Assembly (NCBI RefSeq): GCF_900601905.1 | Contig: NZ_UWFA01000475.1 | Span: forward strand, 265,232-329,231 | From: Pseudomonas viridiflava | Lineage (GTDB): Bacteria; Pseudomonadota; Gammaproteobacteria; Pseudomonadales; Pseudomonadaceae | Length of the DNA: 64,000 nucleotides | Direction of reading: 5' to 3' | Shown: positions 20,636-28,736 of the stretch, piece by piece | Layout of the letters: every line of letters begins with the position of its first letter | Position numbering within the stretch: position 1 is the stretch's first letter | Translations under genes and position numbers: made by a program | Notes under the pieces: generated by a model | The model's input: the letters and a program-made list of their open reading frames with translations, nothing else | Told to the model about the DNA's origin: nothing | Databases searched by the model: none

Positions 20636-20905
20636 ATGGCACTCAGCGTTGAAGAAAAAGCTCAGATCGTAACCGACTACCAGCAAGCTGTTGGTGATAC
20701 TGGTTCGCCAGAAGTGCAAGTTGCACTGCTGACCGCCAACATCAACAAACTGCAAGGCCACTTCAAGGCCAACGGTAAGGACCACCACTCGCGTCGTGGT
20801 CTGATCCGTATGGTAAACCAGCGTCGCAAGCTGCTGGATTACCTGAAAGGTAAGGACGTTAGCCGTTACAGCGCCCTGATCGGTCGTCTGGGTCTGCGTC
20901 GCTAA
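20636..20905 (+). CDS. rpsO: 30S ribosomal protein S15
   Basis: Primary 16S-binding protein of the 30S platform; known autoregulator in E. coli. 89 residues from ATG 20636 (MALSVEEKAQIV) after AAGGA at 20622-20626. Conserved HHSRRGLIRMVNQRRKLLDYL is present. The 149-base gap from truB is a likely site for its own promoter and S15 control, but I cannot assign a structure from sequence alone. Confidence 0.97.
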   Translation: MALSVEEKAQIVTDYQQAVGDTGSPEVQVALLTANINKLQGHFKANGKDHHSRRGLIRMVNQRRKLLDYLKGKDVSRYSALIGRLGLRR

Positions 20906-20940
20906 TAACGACTCGGATAGAGGTTGGTTGTCTGTCGTGG

Positions 20941-20961
20941 CTCGCCAGTGGTTTTGGCGAG
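20941..20961 (+). promoter_or_regulatory. Hairpin in the rpsO-pnp spacer
   Basis: CTCGCCA (20941-20947) can pair with TGGCGAG (20955-20961). In E. coli the pnp leader forms stem-loops cleaved by RNase III for autoregulation. The equivalent role here is inference from position. Confidence 0.35.
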
Positions 20962-21077
20962 TCTGGCAGGCTCCCAGCCTCTAGTTGCATCTGGACTGTC
21001 GTGGGGCCGATTCCCCGCACTGCCCAAGAATTCGCAAGAAACCAGTTCCCCAAGAGCCACAAAGAAGGTAGGAAACC

Positions 21078-23183
21078 GTGAACCCGGTAATCAAGAAATT
21101 TCAATTCGGTCAATCGACCGTAACCCTCGAGACTGGCCGTATTGCCCGTCAAGCTTCGGGTGCTGTATTGGTCACCGTTGACGACGACGTCACCGTTCTC
21201 GTGACTGTGGTCGGCGCCAAGACAGCAGACCCAAGCAAAGGCTTCTTCCCCCTTTCCGTGCACTACCAGGAAAAAACCTACGCTGCAGGTAAAATCCCTG
21301 GTGGCTTCTTCAAGCGTGAAGGCCGTCCTTCCGAAAAAGAAACCCTGACTTCGCGCCTGATCGACCGTCCGATCCGTCCGCTGTTTCCAGAAGGTTTCAT
21401 GAACGAAGTGCAGGTTGTCTGCACCGTCGTTTCCACCAGCAAGAAAACCGATCCGGACGTCGCTGCGATGATCGGTACTTCGGCTGCCCTGGCGATCTCT
21501 GGCATCCCTTTCGATGGCCCGATCGGCGCTGCGCGCGTTGCCTTCCACGAAAGCACCGGCTACCTGCTGAACCCGAACTACGAACAACTCAAGGCTTCGA
21601 GCCTGGATATGGTTGTTGCCGGTACGTCGGAAGCCGTGTTGATGGTTGAATCGGAAGCCAAAGAGCTGACCGAAGACCAGATGCTGGGCGCTGTACTGTT
21701 TGCTCATGACGAGTTCCAGGTCGTGATCAACGCCATCAAAGAGCTGGCTGCTGAAGCTGCCAAGCCGACGTGGGCATGGGAAGCCAAACCAGAAGCCACC
21801 GCGCTGCTGGGTGCCATCCGTTCCGAGTTCGGCGACGCGATTTCCCAGGCTTACACCATCACCGTCAAGGCTGATCGTTATGCACGCCTGGGCGAGCTGA
21901 AAGACCAGATCGTTGCCAAACTGTCCGGTGAAGAAGGCCAGCCGACTTCCAGCGAAGTCAAAGCTGCTTTCGGCGAAATCGAATACCGCACCGTGCGCGA
22001 GAACATCGTGAACGGCAAGCCGCGTATCGACGGCCGTGACACCCGCACTGTTCGTCCGCTGAACATCGAAGTTGGTGTTCTGCCGAAGACTCACGGTTCG
22101 GCGCTGTTCACCCGTGGTGAAACTCAGGCACTGGTTGTCGCGACGCTGGGTACTGCCCGTGACGCTCAGCTGCTGGACACCCTGGAAGGCGAGAAGAAAG
22201 ACCCGTTCATGCTGCACTACAACTTCCCTCCGTTCTCGGTAGGTGAGTGCGGTCGCATGGGTGGCGCTGGTCGTCGTGAAATCGGTCACGGCCGTCTGGC
22301 TCGTCGTTCGGTTCAGGCCATGCTGCCTGCTGCCGACGTGTTCCCGTACACCATCCGTATCGTTTCGGAAATCACCGAGTCCAACGGTTCCAGCTCCATG
22401 GCTTCGGTCTGCGGCGCATCCCTGGCACTGATGGACGCTGGCGTACCGATGAAAGCACCGGTTGCCGGTATCGCGATGGGTCTGGTTAAAGAAGGCGAGA
22501 AGTTCGCCATCCTGACCGACATCCTGGGCGACGAAGATCACCTGGGCGACATGGACTTCAAAGTAGCCGGTACCGCCAAAGGTGTTACCGCGCTGCAGAT
22601 GGACATCAAGATCAAAGGCATCACCGAAGAAATCATGGAAATCGCTCTGGGCCAAGCCCTGGAAGCGCGCCTGAACATCCTCGGCCAGATGAACCAGATC
22701 ATTGGTCAGTCGCGCACCGAACTGTCGGAAAATGCTCCGACCATGATCGCGATGAAAATCGACACCGACAAAATCCGTGATGTCATCGGTAAAGGCGGCG
22801 CGACCATCCGTGCGATCTGTGAAGAAACCAAAGCTTCGATCGACATCGAAGACGACGGCTCGATCAAGATCTTCGGCGAAACCAAGGAAGCAGCTGAAGC
22901 TGCACGTCAGCGCGTTCTGGGTATCACCGCTGAAGCAGAGATCGGCAAGATCTACGTCGGCAAGGTTGAGCGCATCGTCGATTTCGGCGCATTCGTGAAC
23001 ATCCTGCCGGGCAAAGACGGCCTGGTTCACATATCCATGCTGAGCGACGCTCGCGTTGAGAAAGTGACTGACATCTTGAAAGAAGGTCAGGAAGTTGAAG
23101 TACTGGTACTGGACGTGGACAACCGCGGCCGTATCAAGCTGTCGATCAAAGACGTAGCTGCTGCGAAAGCATCGGGCGTCTAA
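21078..23183 (+). CDS. pnp: Polynucleotide phosphorylase
   Basis: 3'-to-5' phosphorolytic exoribonuclease of the RNA degradosome. 701 residues from GTG 21078 after GGTAGG. Two RNase PH-like domains (about 1-215 and 310-545), the first containing the FFKREGRPSEKE RNA-binding loop, then KH (about 553-615, VIGKGGATIRAI) and S1 (about 620-690, GKVERIVDFGAFVNILPGKDGL) domains. A strong terminator follows. Confidence 0.98.
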   Translation: MNPVIKKFQFGQSTVTLETGRIARQASGAVLVTVDDDVTVLVTVVGAKTADPSKGFFPLSVHYQEKTYAAGKIPGGFFKREGRPSEKETLTSRLIDRPIRPLFPEGFMNEVQVVCTVVSTSKKTDPDVAAMIGTSAALAISGIPFDGPIGAARVAFHESTGYLLNPNYEQLKASSLDMVVAGTSEAVLMVESEAKELTEDQMLGAVLFAHDEFQVVINAIKELAAEAAKPTWAWEAKPEATALLGAIRSEFGDAISQAYTITVKADRYARLGELKDQIVAKLSGEEGQPTSSEVKAAFGEIEYRTVRENIVNGKPRIDGRDTRTVRPLNIEVGVLPKTHGSALFTRGETQALVVATLGTARDAQLLDTLEGEKKDPFMLHYNFPPFSVGECGRMGGAGRREIGHGRLARRSVQAMLPAADVFPYTIRIVSEITESNGSSSMASVCGASLALMDAGVPMKAPVAGIAMGLVKEGEKFAILTDILGDEDHLGDMDFKVAGTAKGVTALQMDIKIKGITEEIMEIALGQALEARLNILGQMNQIIGQSRTELSENAPTMIAMKIDTDKIRDVIGKGGATIRAICEETKASIDIEDDGSIKIFGETKEAAEAARQRVLGITAEAEIGKIYVGKVERIVDFGAFVNILPGKDGLVHISMLSDARVEKVTDILKEGQEVEVLVLDVDNRGRIKLSIKDVAAAKASGV

Positions 23184-23206
23184 TCAGCAGGCTCAGCCTG
23201 GCAATG

Positions 23207-23236
23207 AAAAAAGGATCCTTCGGGATCCTTTTTTTA
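23207..23236 (+). terminator. Intrinsic terminator after pnp
   Basis: AAAAAAGGATCC, UUCG-type tetraloop, GGATCCTTTTTTT. It is near-perfect and, because of its A and T flanks, able to work in both directions. Confidence 0.92.
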
Positions 23237-23352
23237 TGAGTGTAATTAATAGGTTACGGAACTATTGTCGGCTGCTGGCAAAGCATGCATCTTGCACGTG
23301 GCGGTTTGGACGAACGGGCAATCTGCACGATTCCGTAAAACCGGATATTTCT

Positions 23353-23365
23353 TAACTTATTGATT
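23353..23365 (-). promoter_or_regulatory. IHF-type site
   Basis: On the minus strand this reads AATCAATAAGTTA, a full match to the IHF consensus WATCAANNNNTTR. It lies about 30 bases upstream of the -24 element at 23394, where IHF usually bends DNA in sigma-54 promoters. A TTACGGAA/TTCCGTAA pair (23254-23261 and 23331-23338) further upstream could be activator sites; that part is speculative. Confidence 0.5.
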
Positions 23366-23393
23366 AATAAGGTTTTTATTTGCATCCAGAAAC

Positions 23394-23408
23394 TGGCACA
23401 GCGCTTGC
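23394..23408 (+). promoter_or_regulatory. Sigma-54 (RpoN) promoter for the BON-domain gene
   Basis: TGGCAC (23394-23399), five bases, TTGC (23405-23408), so the invariant GG and GC are exactly ten bases apart. Start of transcription is expected near 23420, about 55 bases before the ATG. The element is intergenic and correctly oriented, which makes a chance match less likely. The activator is unknown. Confidence 0.75.
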
Positions 23409-23474
23409 GATATATACCAGTAACCCTGCAGCCACTCGCTGGTGCAGATTCTGAGAAAAACAGGAGTTACTCGT

Positions 23475-23828
23475 ATGAAGAAGTTCGCTATCGCTGCTGC
23501 CACCGCTACTGCCCTGACTCTGACCATGGCCAACGCTGCCTTCGCTCAGACCTCTGCTCAGGCTCCAATGGTGCTGGCCGCCAACACCACTACTCAAGAA
23601 GTGAAAGAAGACACTTCTGACACCTGGATCACCACCAAAGTCAAAGCAGACCTGCTGACTGAAAAAGGCATCCCAGGTTCGGACATCAAGGTTGAGACCA
23701 ACAAAGGCGTGGTTTCCCTGTCCTCCATGGTCAAAGTGACCGAAGCTCAGAAAACCACCGCCGTGAACATCACCAAGAAAATCAAAGGTGTGAAAGACGT
23801 TTCGGCTGCTGGCCTGAAAGCTGAGTAA
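23475..23828 (+). CDS. Periplasmic BON-domain protein (OsmY-like)
   Basis: 117 residues from ATG 23475, with ACAGGAG (23460-23466) as ribosome-binding site; an in-frame upstream start is not needed. A Sec signal peptide MKKFAIAAATATALTLTMA ends at an Ala-Phe-Ala cleavage site near residue 24. Then a single BON domain (~47-117) from WITTKVKADLLTEKG to GVKDVSAAGL. BON domains are associated with envelope or phospholipid binding and osmotic stress. It is monocistronic: a sigma-54 promoter upstream and a terminator downstream. The specific role is unknown. Confidence 0.88.
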   Translation: MKKFAIAAATATALTLTMANAAFAQTSAQAPMVLAANTTTQEVKEDTSDTWITTKVKADLLTEKGIPGSDIKVETNKGVVSLSSMVKVTEAQKTTAVNITKKIKGVKDVSAAGLKAE

Positions 23829-23853
23829 CTAATACTCAACGCTGAACGAGAAA

Positions 23854-23914
23854 GGGTCAGCTGTACTGCAGCTGATCCAGGGAAGGTTCATGCGAAGGTC
23901 ACAAGGATGTGACC
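23854..23914 (+). promoter_or_regulatory. 3'-UTR hairpins with a GGA loop (RsmA/CsrA-type site)
   Basis: Two hairpins follow the BON gene. The first pairs GGGTCAGCTG (23854-23863) with CAGCTGATCC (23869-23878). The second is perfect: GGTCACA (23897-23903), loop AGGA, TGTGACC (23908-23914). The loop context ACAAGGATGT closely matches the CsrA SELEX consensus RUACARGGAUGU. A second GGA lies unpaired between the hairpins (23881-23883). RsmA binding is inferred from motif and structure. Confidence 0.5.
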
Positions 23915-23917
23915 ATT

Positions 23918-23948
23918 AAAAGCCCCGGCGGAGACGTCGGGGCTTTTT
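23918..23948 (+). terminator. Intrinsic terminator after the BON gene
   Basis: AAAAGCCCCG (23918-23927) pairs with CGGGGCTTTT (23938-23947) and is followed by T. It closes the sigma-54 transcript 90 bases after the coding region. Confidence 0.9.
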
Positions 23949-24023
23949 CTATGGCACTTGTTATGTCTGCAGGTGATCGCCCGTCGTCCAGACGCCGCGC
24001 TGTCGAGCAGCAAACAGGGTTCC

Positions 24024-24111
24024 GTAAGAGCGGCTTTAGCCGCGAAGATGTTGGCGTATACGCGGTATCTTCATCGTCAGCACCATCGCTCGCGGCTAAA
24101 GCCGCTCCTAC
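24024..24111. repeat. REPIN-like palindrome, AGCGGCTTTAGCCGCGA family
   Basis: Left arm GTAAGAGCGGCTTTAGCCGCGA (from 24024, given in part) is inverted as TCGCGGCTAAAGCCGCTC (24090-24107) around a 44-base centre. Two REP units in inverted orientation are typical of Pseudomonas REPINs. The 305-base gap 23829-24133 holds only the GGA hairpins, the terminator and this repeat. Confidence 0.75.
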
Positions 24112-24133
24112 GAGGTCAGCGCTGTGTCAGCAA

Positions 24134-24439
24134 TCACCGACCCCGCTGGCTATCAATCCTTACCAGCCGGCCGCCTTCGAACCTCAGGTATTGATACATT
24201 CCATGATCAGGGCCGTAGATCCACTCTTCGATCCGCACCTGTTCGGATCGTCGATAGTCGCCGCTGAAGGTTTCCTTGGAGCCAATCACTTCCTGGCTGA
24301 TCGGCGTCCCGCACTTTTGCTGGACCTCAAACGCCCGGTCGCCGTCACTGATCAGCTGGCTTCCGCAGCGAAGTGTTGCCGCCCCGGCGGTGCCGCACAG
24401 GGTGGTCAGAGTCAGACACAGAAACAAACGCATGCGCAT
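24134..24439 (-). CDS. Secreted DUF2845-type protein
   Basis: 101 residues: signal peptide MRMRLFLCLTLTTLCGTAGA, then ATLRCGSQLISDGDRAFEVQQKCGTP and a beta-rich tail (EEWIYGPDHGMYQYLRFEGG), the pattern of the DUF2845 family. Two conserved Cys may form a disulfide. The second in-frame ATG (24433) is an equally good start. It follows the large DUF748 gene with only four bases between, so they are co-transcribed. Function unknown. Confidence 0.8.
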   Translation of the reverse strand: MRMRLFLCLTLTTLCGTAGAATLRCGSQLISDGDRAFEVQQKCGTPISQEVIGSKETFSGDYRRSEQVRIEEWIYGPDHGMYQYLRFEGGRLVRIDSQRGR

Positions 24440-24443
24440 GGGC

Positions 24444-27401
24444 TTACTCGCTATCCAGATGCATCGGGCTTATCACCGTGCCATCTTTTTCAGCCTGGCC
24501 CAAGCGGGCATCGACAAAATAGACGCGCTGGTCTTCAAGCTTGCCCTTGTCCACGAGGTAATCCTTGATGCTGCTGGCCCGGTTCTGCCCGAGTTCGCGC
24601 AACAACAATTCGTTACCGCTCCAGAACTGGAGGATTTCCTCGCGCATTTTGCTGGTGCGCTCCTCTTTGCCCAGGTCCGCCCACTGCGCCGGAGGCTGTT
24701 TCTTCAGGCGGGCGCGGTAGATGCCTTCGAGCATGGGGCTTTTTTCACTGTCCGGCACTTCCACCAGCGCGGCACTTGCCGGGACCTTATCCCCTCGGCG
24801 CTGGAGAATCTTGTAGTAGTTGTACTGGTATTCGCGCTCAAGTCGTTGTCTGGCGATCAGCGGACCGTCGCTGCTGGCGGCGCTGGTGCCCTCGATCTCC
24901 AGGCGCAGGGTCGGGCGCTCCTTGAGTGCAGTTGAGAGCGTGTCCAGGGCTTTTTGGGTCTCTGCACTCAAGGTGCTCGCGCCAGGGGCAAACTTGACGC
25001 TGCTGAGGTCCTCGGAGCCCCCACCACGAGCCAGCCCGCCGATGAATTTGAAGGGCGCTGCGGCAGCGCGCACCACCAGATTACGCAAGGTCTGCCAGAC
25101 AATCGGCATGACGCTGAATTGCGGGTTGTTCAGATCTCCGGTGACCGGCAGCTCAATGGAGATTTTTCCATCGGTGTCCTTCAACAACGCGATCGCCAGC
25201 TTCAACGGCAGGTCGACAGCGTCAGGGCTGTCGACCTTTTCACCCAGCTCCAGCTGTTCAACCACCACTTTGTTTTCAGCCTTGAGCTGACCTTTGGTGA
25301 TCAGGTAGTGCAGGTCCAGGTTGAGGCGACCCTTACGAATCCGGTAGCCCGCAAACTTGCCGGAGTAGGGTGTCAGGTTGGTCAGTTCGACGCGTTTGAA
25401 ACTCGTGGCGATGTCCAGCGCAGCCATCGGATCGAACGGGTTGAGACTGCCTTTGATGGTCACCGGCGCGTAGCGGTCCACCTTGCCGTCGATATTGACG
25501 GTTGCAGGATTTGACTGACGGTTGTCCAGCGTACCAATGCGGCCATTGAGCTGCTGGATAGCCGTGGCGAAATTGGGCGTCAGGCTGAAGTCGGCGAAGT
25601 TGGCCGAGCCGTTATTGATGTTCACTTCACCCACGCGAATGCCCAGCGGCTTCGCATTGCCTGCGCGGGCTTGTGCCTTGGCTGCAGGTGTCGTGTCAAC
25701 AGGCTGAGGGATCAGCAGGTCATCAACGTTGGTGGTGCGATCCGGGTTGATCATGAACCGCGCGTAAGGCTGTTCAAGGTTGACCTTGGCAATGGTCAGC
25801 GCATCGCCGTGCGCGTAGTTGAGACCTTCAAGGGTCAACTTTTGCCATTTGAGGAAGTCACGCTGCTTGAGTGTATCGAGCGTGTGCAATTGGTCGACCT
25901 GGGCTTTGCCGTTGATGGTAAAGGCCAGCGGCTCGGTGCCTTTGAGGTTCACCGCAAGATCGCTGCCAAGCATGCCACTGCGCAGTTCCAGGCGAATGAA
26001 CGGACTGATGTAAGCCTGAGCCACTCGCAGATCGATATCTTTGGTGGTGACCTGCAATCTGGCGCTGACCGGGCTGAGGTTGACATCGCCTGCAGCGGTC
26101 AGTCTGCCCTGTTTGCCAATCCCCGAGTCGAGCTTGAGGGTGAAAGGGGATCTGTTCAGGCTGTCGAAATTCTGCATATCGACATTCAATGGGCCGACGT
26201 CCAGCTCCACGGGTTCTTTTTGCGAGCGATCGGCCAGATGGACCTGATAGTCGCGCAGTTGCACATCCTTGACGATCACTTGCCAAGGCTTGGAGGCGGG
26301 CGCTGGCTTGGCGTCGGCCTGGGTCTGAGCAGGCGTCTTCGGCGCTTTGTCATCGACAGCGGGCTTGGCTGCTGGCTTGTTGGCTGATTGGGCGGACGGG
26401 CTGGCGAAAAGTTTTTGCCAGTCCAGTTGCCCATCCGCTTCCAGTGCCGCCCAGGTTTCCAGCTTGTTGCTGCGAACCTTGCCAACGGTGACCAGCTGTT
26501 TGGCCAGGTCGATGGAGGTATCGGTAACATCCAGGCGCTGCAGTCGAACCAGCGGTCGACCATCCGCTGTATTGATGGCAAATGGCGCAATGCTCAGGGC
26601 CGTGTTGGTCAGCTTGAGCTCCGTTTCCTTGGACAGATTCAGCGAATAAGCGGTGCTGAAATTCAGCACCCCGTCCTGCAACGCCAGAGGCAGCGCGTCG
26701 CGGACGTAGGGCCACCAGACTTTCATTTTGCTGTCGGTCACCTTGAGGGTGCCTTCAGAGGTGATCGGGATCAGGCTGATCCGGCCGACCCAATCGATCT
26801 GCCCACCTTCCGGGCCTGCTGCGACCAGAGTCATGTCGGCGTTGTCTTCGGGCAGCGTGCTGAGGTTTTTCAGCTCGAAGTTCAGCTTGTCGTAGAGAAA
26901 CTCGATGGGTTCGCTGGGACGCAGATCCTGAAAGTGGACATTGCCGTCAACCAGCTTGATTTCGCCGATGCGCAGCGGGAAAGGCTTGCTGGCTGGCTCG
27001 TCCTTGGGAGCCGGCTCGCTGGCGGGAAGCTTGAACAACTGAGTCAGGTTCAGCGTGCCGTCCTTGGCAAACAGCAGTTCGGTCTTGGGCTTGACCAGCT
27101 CAATGGCCTCCAGGTGCAGCGCACGTGTCCAGAGGCTGTCGATCTGCAGATTGGCATAGAGCTTCTCGAAGCCAACCTGTTCCTTGCCCGGCGTCCCGAT
27201 ATTCAGGCCAAACAGAGTCAACTCTAGGCTGTAAGGATTGAACTCGATCCGCTCAAGCGTGGCCGGGACTGTCGAATAGTTGGCCAGCTGCTGGTTGGCA
27301 ATGCGCAAACCGACGCCGGGCAAAATCAGGAAGCCGAGGACGCTATAGAGACCGAAGCCGATCAGCAAGGTACCAGCAGCGCGTATCAATCCTTTGGACA
27401 T
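24444..27401 (-). CDS. DUF748 / AsmA-like envelope protein
   Basis: 985 residues from the second ATG (27401); the ATG at 27413 abuts its only purine-rich site and is less likely. A single N-terminal transmembrane helix (about 7-30) is followed by long repeated beta-rich DUF748 segments, with Ala/Pro/Lys linkers near 350. The C-terminal ~200 residues resemble an OmpA-like region (APGASTLSAETQKALDTLSTAL, then LRLEIEGTSA). AsmA-superfamily proteins span the periplasm and some move phospholipid; the role here is inference. Co-transcribed with the downstream DUF2845 gene. Confidence 0.8.
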   Translation of the reverse strand: MSKGLIRAAGTLLIGFGLYSVLGFLILPGVGLRIANQQLANYSTVPATLERIEFNPYSLELTLFGLNIGTPGKEQVGFEKLYANLQIDSLWTRALHLEAIELVKPKTELLFAKDGTLNLTQLFKLPASEPAPKDEPASKPFPLRIGEIKLVDGNVHFQDLRPSEPIEFLYDKLNFELKNLSTLPEDNADMTLVAAGPEGGQIDWVGRISLIPITSEGTLKVTDSKMKVWWPYVRDALPLALQDGVLNFSTAYSLNLSKETELKLTNTALSIAPFAINTADGRPLVRLQRLDVTDTSIDLAKQLVTVGKVRSNKLETWAALEADGQLDWQKLFASPSAQSANKPAAKPAVDDKAPKTPAQTQADAKPAPASKPWQVIVKDVQLRDYQVHLADRSQKEPVELDVGPLNVDMQNFDSLNRSPFTLKLDSGIGKQGRLTAAGDVNLSPVSARLQVTTKDIDLRVAQAYISPFIRLELRSGMLGSDLAVNLKGTEPLAFTINGKAQVDQLHTLDTLKQRDFLKWQKLTLEGLNYAHGDALTIAKVNLEQPYARFMINPDRTTNVDDLLIPQPVDTTPAAKAQARAGNAKPLGIRVGEVNINNGSANFADFSLTPNFATAIQQLNGRIGTLDNRQSNPATVNIDGKVDRYAPVTIKGSLNPFDPMAALDIATSFKRVELTNLTPYSGKFAGYRIRKGRLNLDLHYLITKGQLKAENKVVVEQLELGEKVDSPDAVDLPLKLAIALLKDTDGKISIELPVTGDLNNPQFSVMPIVWQTLRNLVVRAAAAPFKFIGGLARGGGSEDLSSVKFAPGASTLSAETQKALDTLSTALKERPTLRLEIEGTSAASSDGPLIARQRLEREYQYNYYKILQRRGDKVPASAALVEVPDSEKSPMLEGIYRARLKKQPPAQWADLGKEERTSKMREEILQFWSGNELLLRELGQNRASSIKDYLVDKGKLEDQRVYFVDARLGQAEKDGTVISPMHLDSE

Positions 27402-27522
27402 GTGGGGCGTCATCTCTTCTATGTCGGGCTTTTTCGGAGCTCCTTGGAGTATGGCACGCCCATCTGGTTCCAGAGACCAAGCCGTTAAGCTTCGTAGGAA
27501 ATATCCACGCGTGTTGTAAGTC

Positions 27523-28539
27523 CTAGAGCTGCAGAATCAATGTCTTGAGCGGTGGCTGATTGTCCAGGGAAGGGAAATCCTCGGCCGGAGGCATGATCTG
27601 CCAGTCGCGCACAGGCCTGCCGGTTTTGGTAGCGCAGCGCAGCACCTGTTCGAGCCAGTCATTCATGCTCACTTTTGCCAGATTGTTGCAACAGATCAGC
27701 ACGCCGTTGTCGGCGGTGGTCAGCAGCGCAGGCTTGAGCAGGCTTTGATAATCACGCAGCAGGTCGACCGTGCCGAAGGCGCTTTTGGCCCAGGCGGGTG
27801 GATCGAGAAGGACCAGATCGTACTGGCGCTGATCAAGCTTCACGTACTCCGGGAGTTTATGGCCGCGACGTTGGGTGATGGGCAGGCCTGCCAGTTGGCG
27901 TATGGCCGGGAAATAATCGGACTGGATGAACGACATGCCGGGCAACTCTGGATTGAGCGCGCCGTTTTCCCGGCCGACCGCGAGGTTGCCCTCGGCGAAG
28001 TCCAGATTGCACACTTCACTGGCTCCGCCCGCTGCGGCACTCAGGCCGACGCCGCAGGTATAGGCGAACAAATTGAGGACGCTTTTGCCCTGGCTGTGCT
28101 GTTTGACCCAGCCGCGGGTAGTGCGCAGGTCGAGAAACAGCAGCGGATCTTGCCCGGCATGCCGACCACGAACCCGATAATTGAGGCCCCATTCGTGGCC
28201 GATCATATCTTCAAGTGCTGCCGGGTCGGCTTTGTAGACCGCGTCGTCACGATCAATCCGCGAGTTGCCCTGGGAGCGATCGTTGTAAACCAGCAGCAGG
28301 TCCAGGCCCAGGCGTGCGTTGACTGCGGCGTGCAGCGCCAGCAGAGCATCACGTTCCAGACCGGTGTGGAAACTTTGCACCAGCAACTGCGGGCCATAGC
28401 GGTCGACGGTCAAACCGCTGGCACCTTCCTGGCTGCCATGAAACAGCCGATAACAATCGGTGCCCTGCCGGTGCAACTGGGCGAGCAAGGATTCACGGTT
28501 ATCGAGGGCGACGCTGAGCGCCTGAATCAAGGAGGACAT
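27523..28539 (-). CDS. Class I SAM-dependent RNA methyltransferase (RlmI/RlmK-like)
   Basis: 338 residues. The N-terminal region (LFHGSQEGASGLTVDRYGPQ) resembles the RlmI/RlmKL-type lead-in. SAM motif I is NLFAYTCGVGLSAAAGG near residue 155, the acidic motif II EVCNLD follows, and catalytic motif IV DPPAWAKS is near 248. Probably methylates rRNA cytosine or guanine; the exact target cannot be told from sequence. Confidence 0.8.
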   Translation of the reverse strand: MSSLIQALSVALDNRESLLAQLHRQGTDCYRLFHGSQEGASGLTVDRYGPQLLVQSFHTGLERDALLALHAAVNARLGLDLLLVYNDRSQGNSRIDRDDAVYKADPAALEDMIGHEWGLNYRVRGRHAGQDPLLFLDLRTTRGWVKQHSQGKSVLNLFAYTCGVGLSAAAGGASEVCNLDFAEGNLAVGRENGALNPELPGMSFIQSDYFPAIRQLAGLPITQRRGHKLPEYVKLDQRQYDLVLLDPPAWAKSAFGTVDLLRDYQSLLKPALLTTADNGVLICCNNLAKVSMNDWLEQVLRCATKTGRPVRDWQIMPPAEDFPSLDNQPPLKTLILQL

Positions 28540-28615
28540 GCAAAGCGCCTTGGGCTGCTGGATGGGCGCGGCAGTTTATCAGGTAAGGCGTGATCTCAGT
28601 TTGAGAATGCAATCT

Positions 28616-28698
28616 CCTGTGGGAGCGAGGCTTGCCCGCGATAAGGGTGACGCTGAATCCAGGTCATTCGTATCGCGGGCAAGCCTCGCTCCCACAGG
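28616..28698. repeat. REPIN-like palindrome, GGGAGCGAGGCTTGCCCGCGA family
   Basis: A 28-base arm (28616-28643) is perfectly inverted at 28671-28698 around a 27-base centre. The core is GGGAGCGAGGCTTGCCCGCG. It lies between the methyltransferase gene and the 3' end of the thiolase gene, both leftward, and could also act as an mRNA 3'-end hairpin. Confidence 0.88.
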
Positions 28699-28736
28699 TA
28701 TCTCATTCCAATGCGTTTATCTGTGGAGGCTTTGGT

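Noticed and set aside
23854..23948. A complete RsmX/Y/Z sRNA gene after the BON gene
   Set aside because: Only one GGA sits in a hairpin loop and no GacA box is present, whereas rsm sRNAs carry several GGA hairpins behind a TGTAAG-N6-CTTACA element. The single hairpin is kept as a possible RsmA site.
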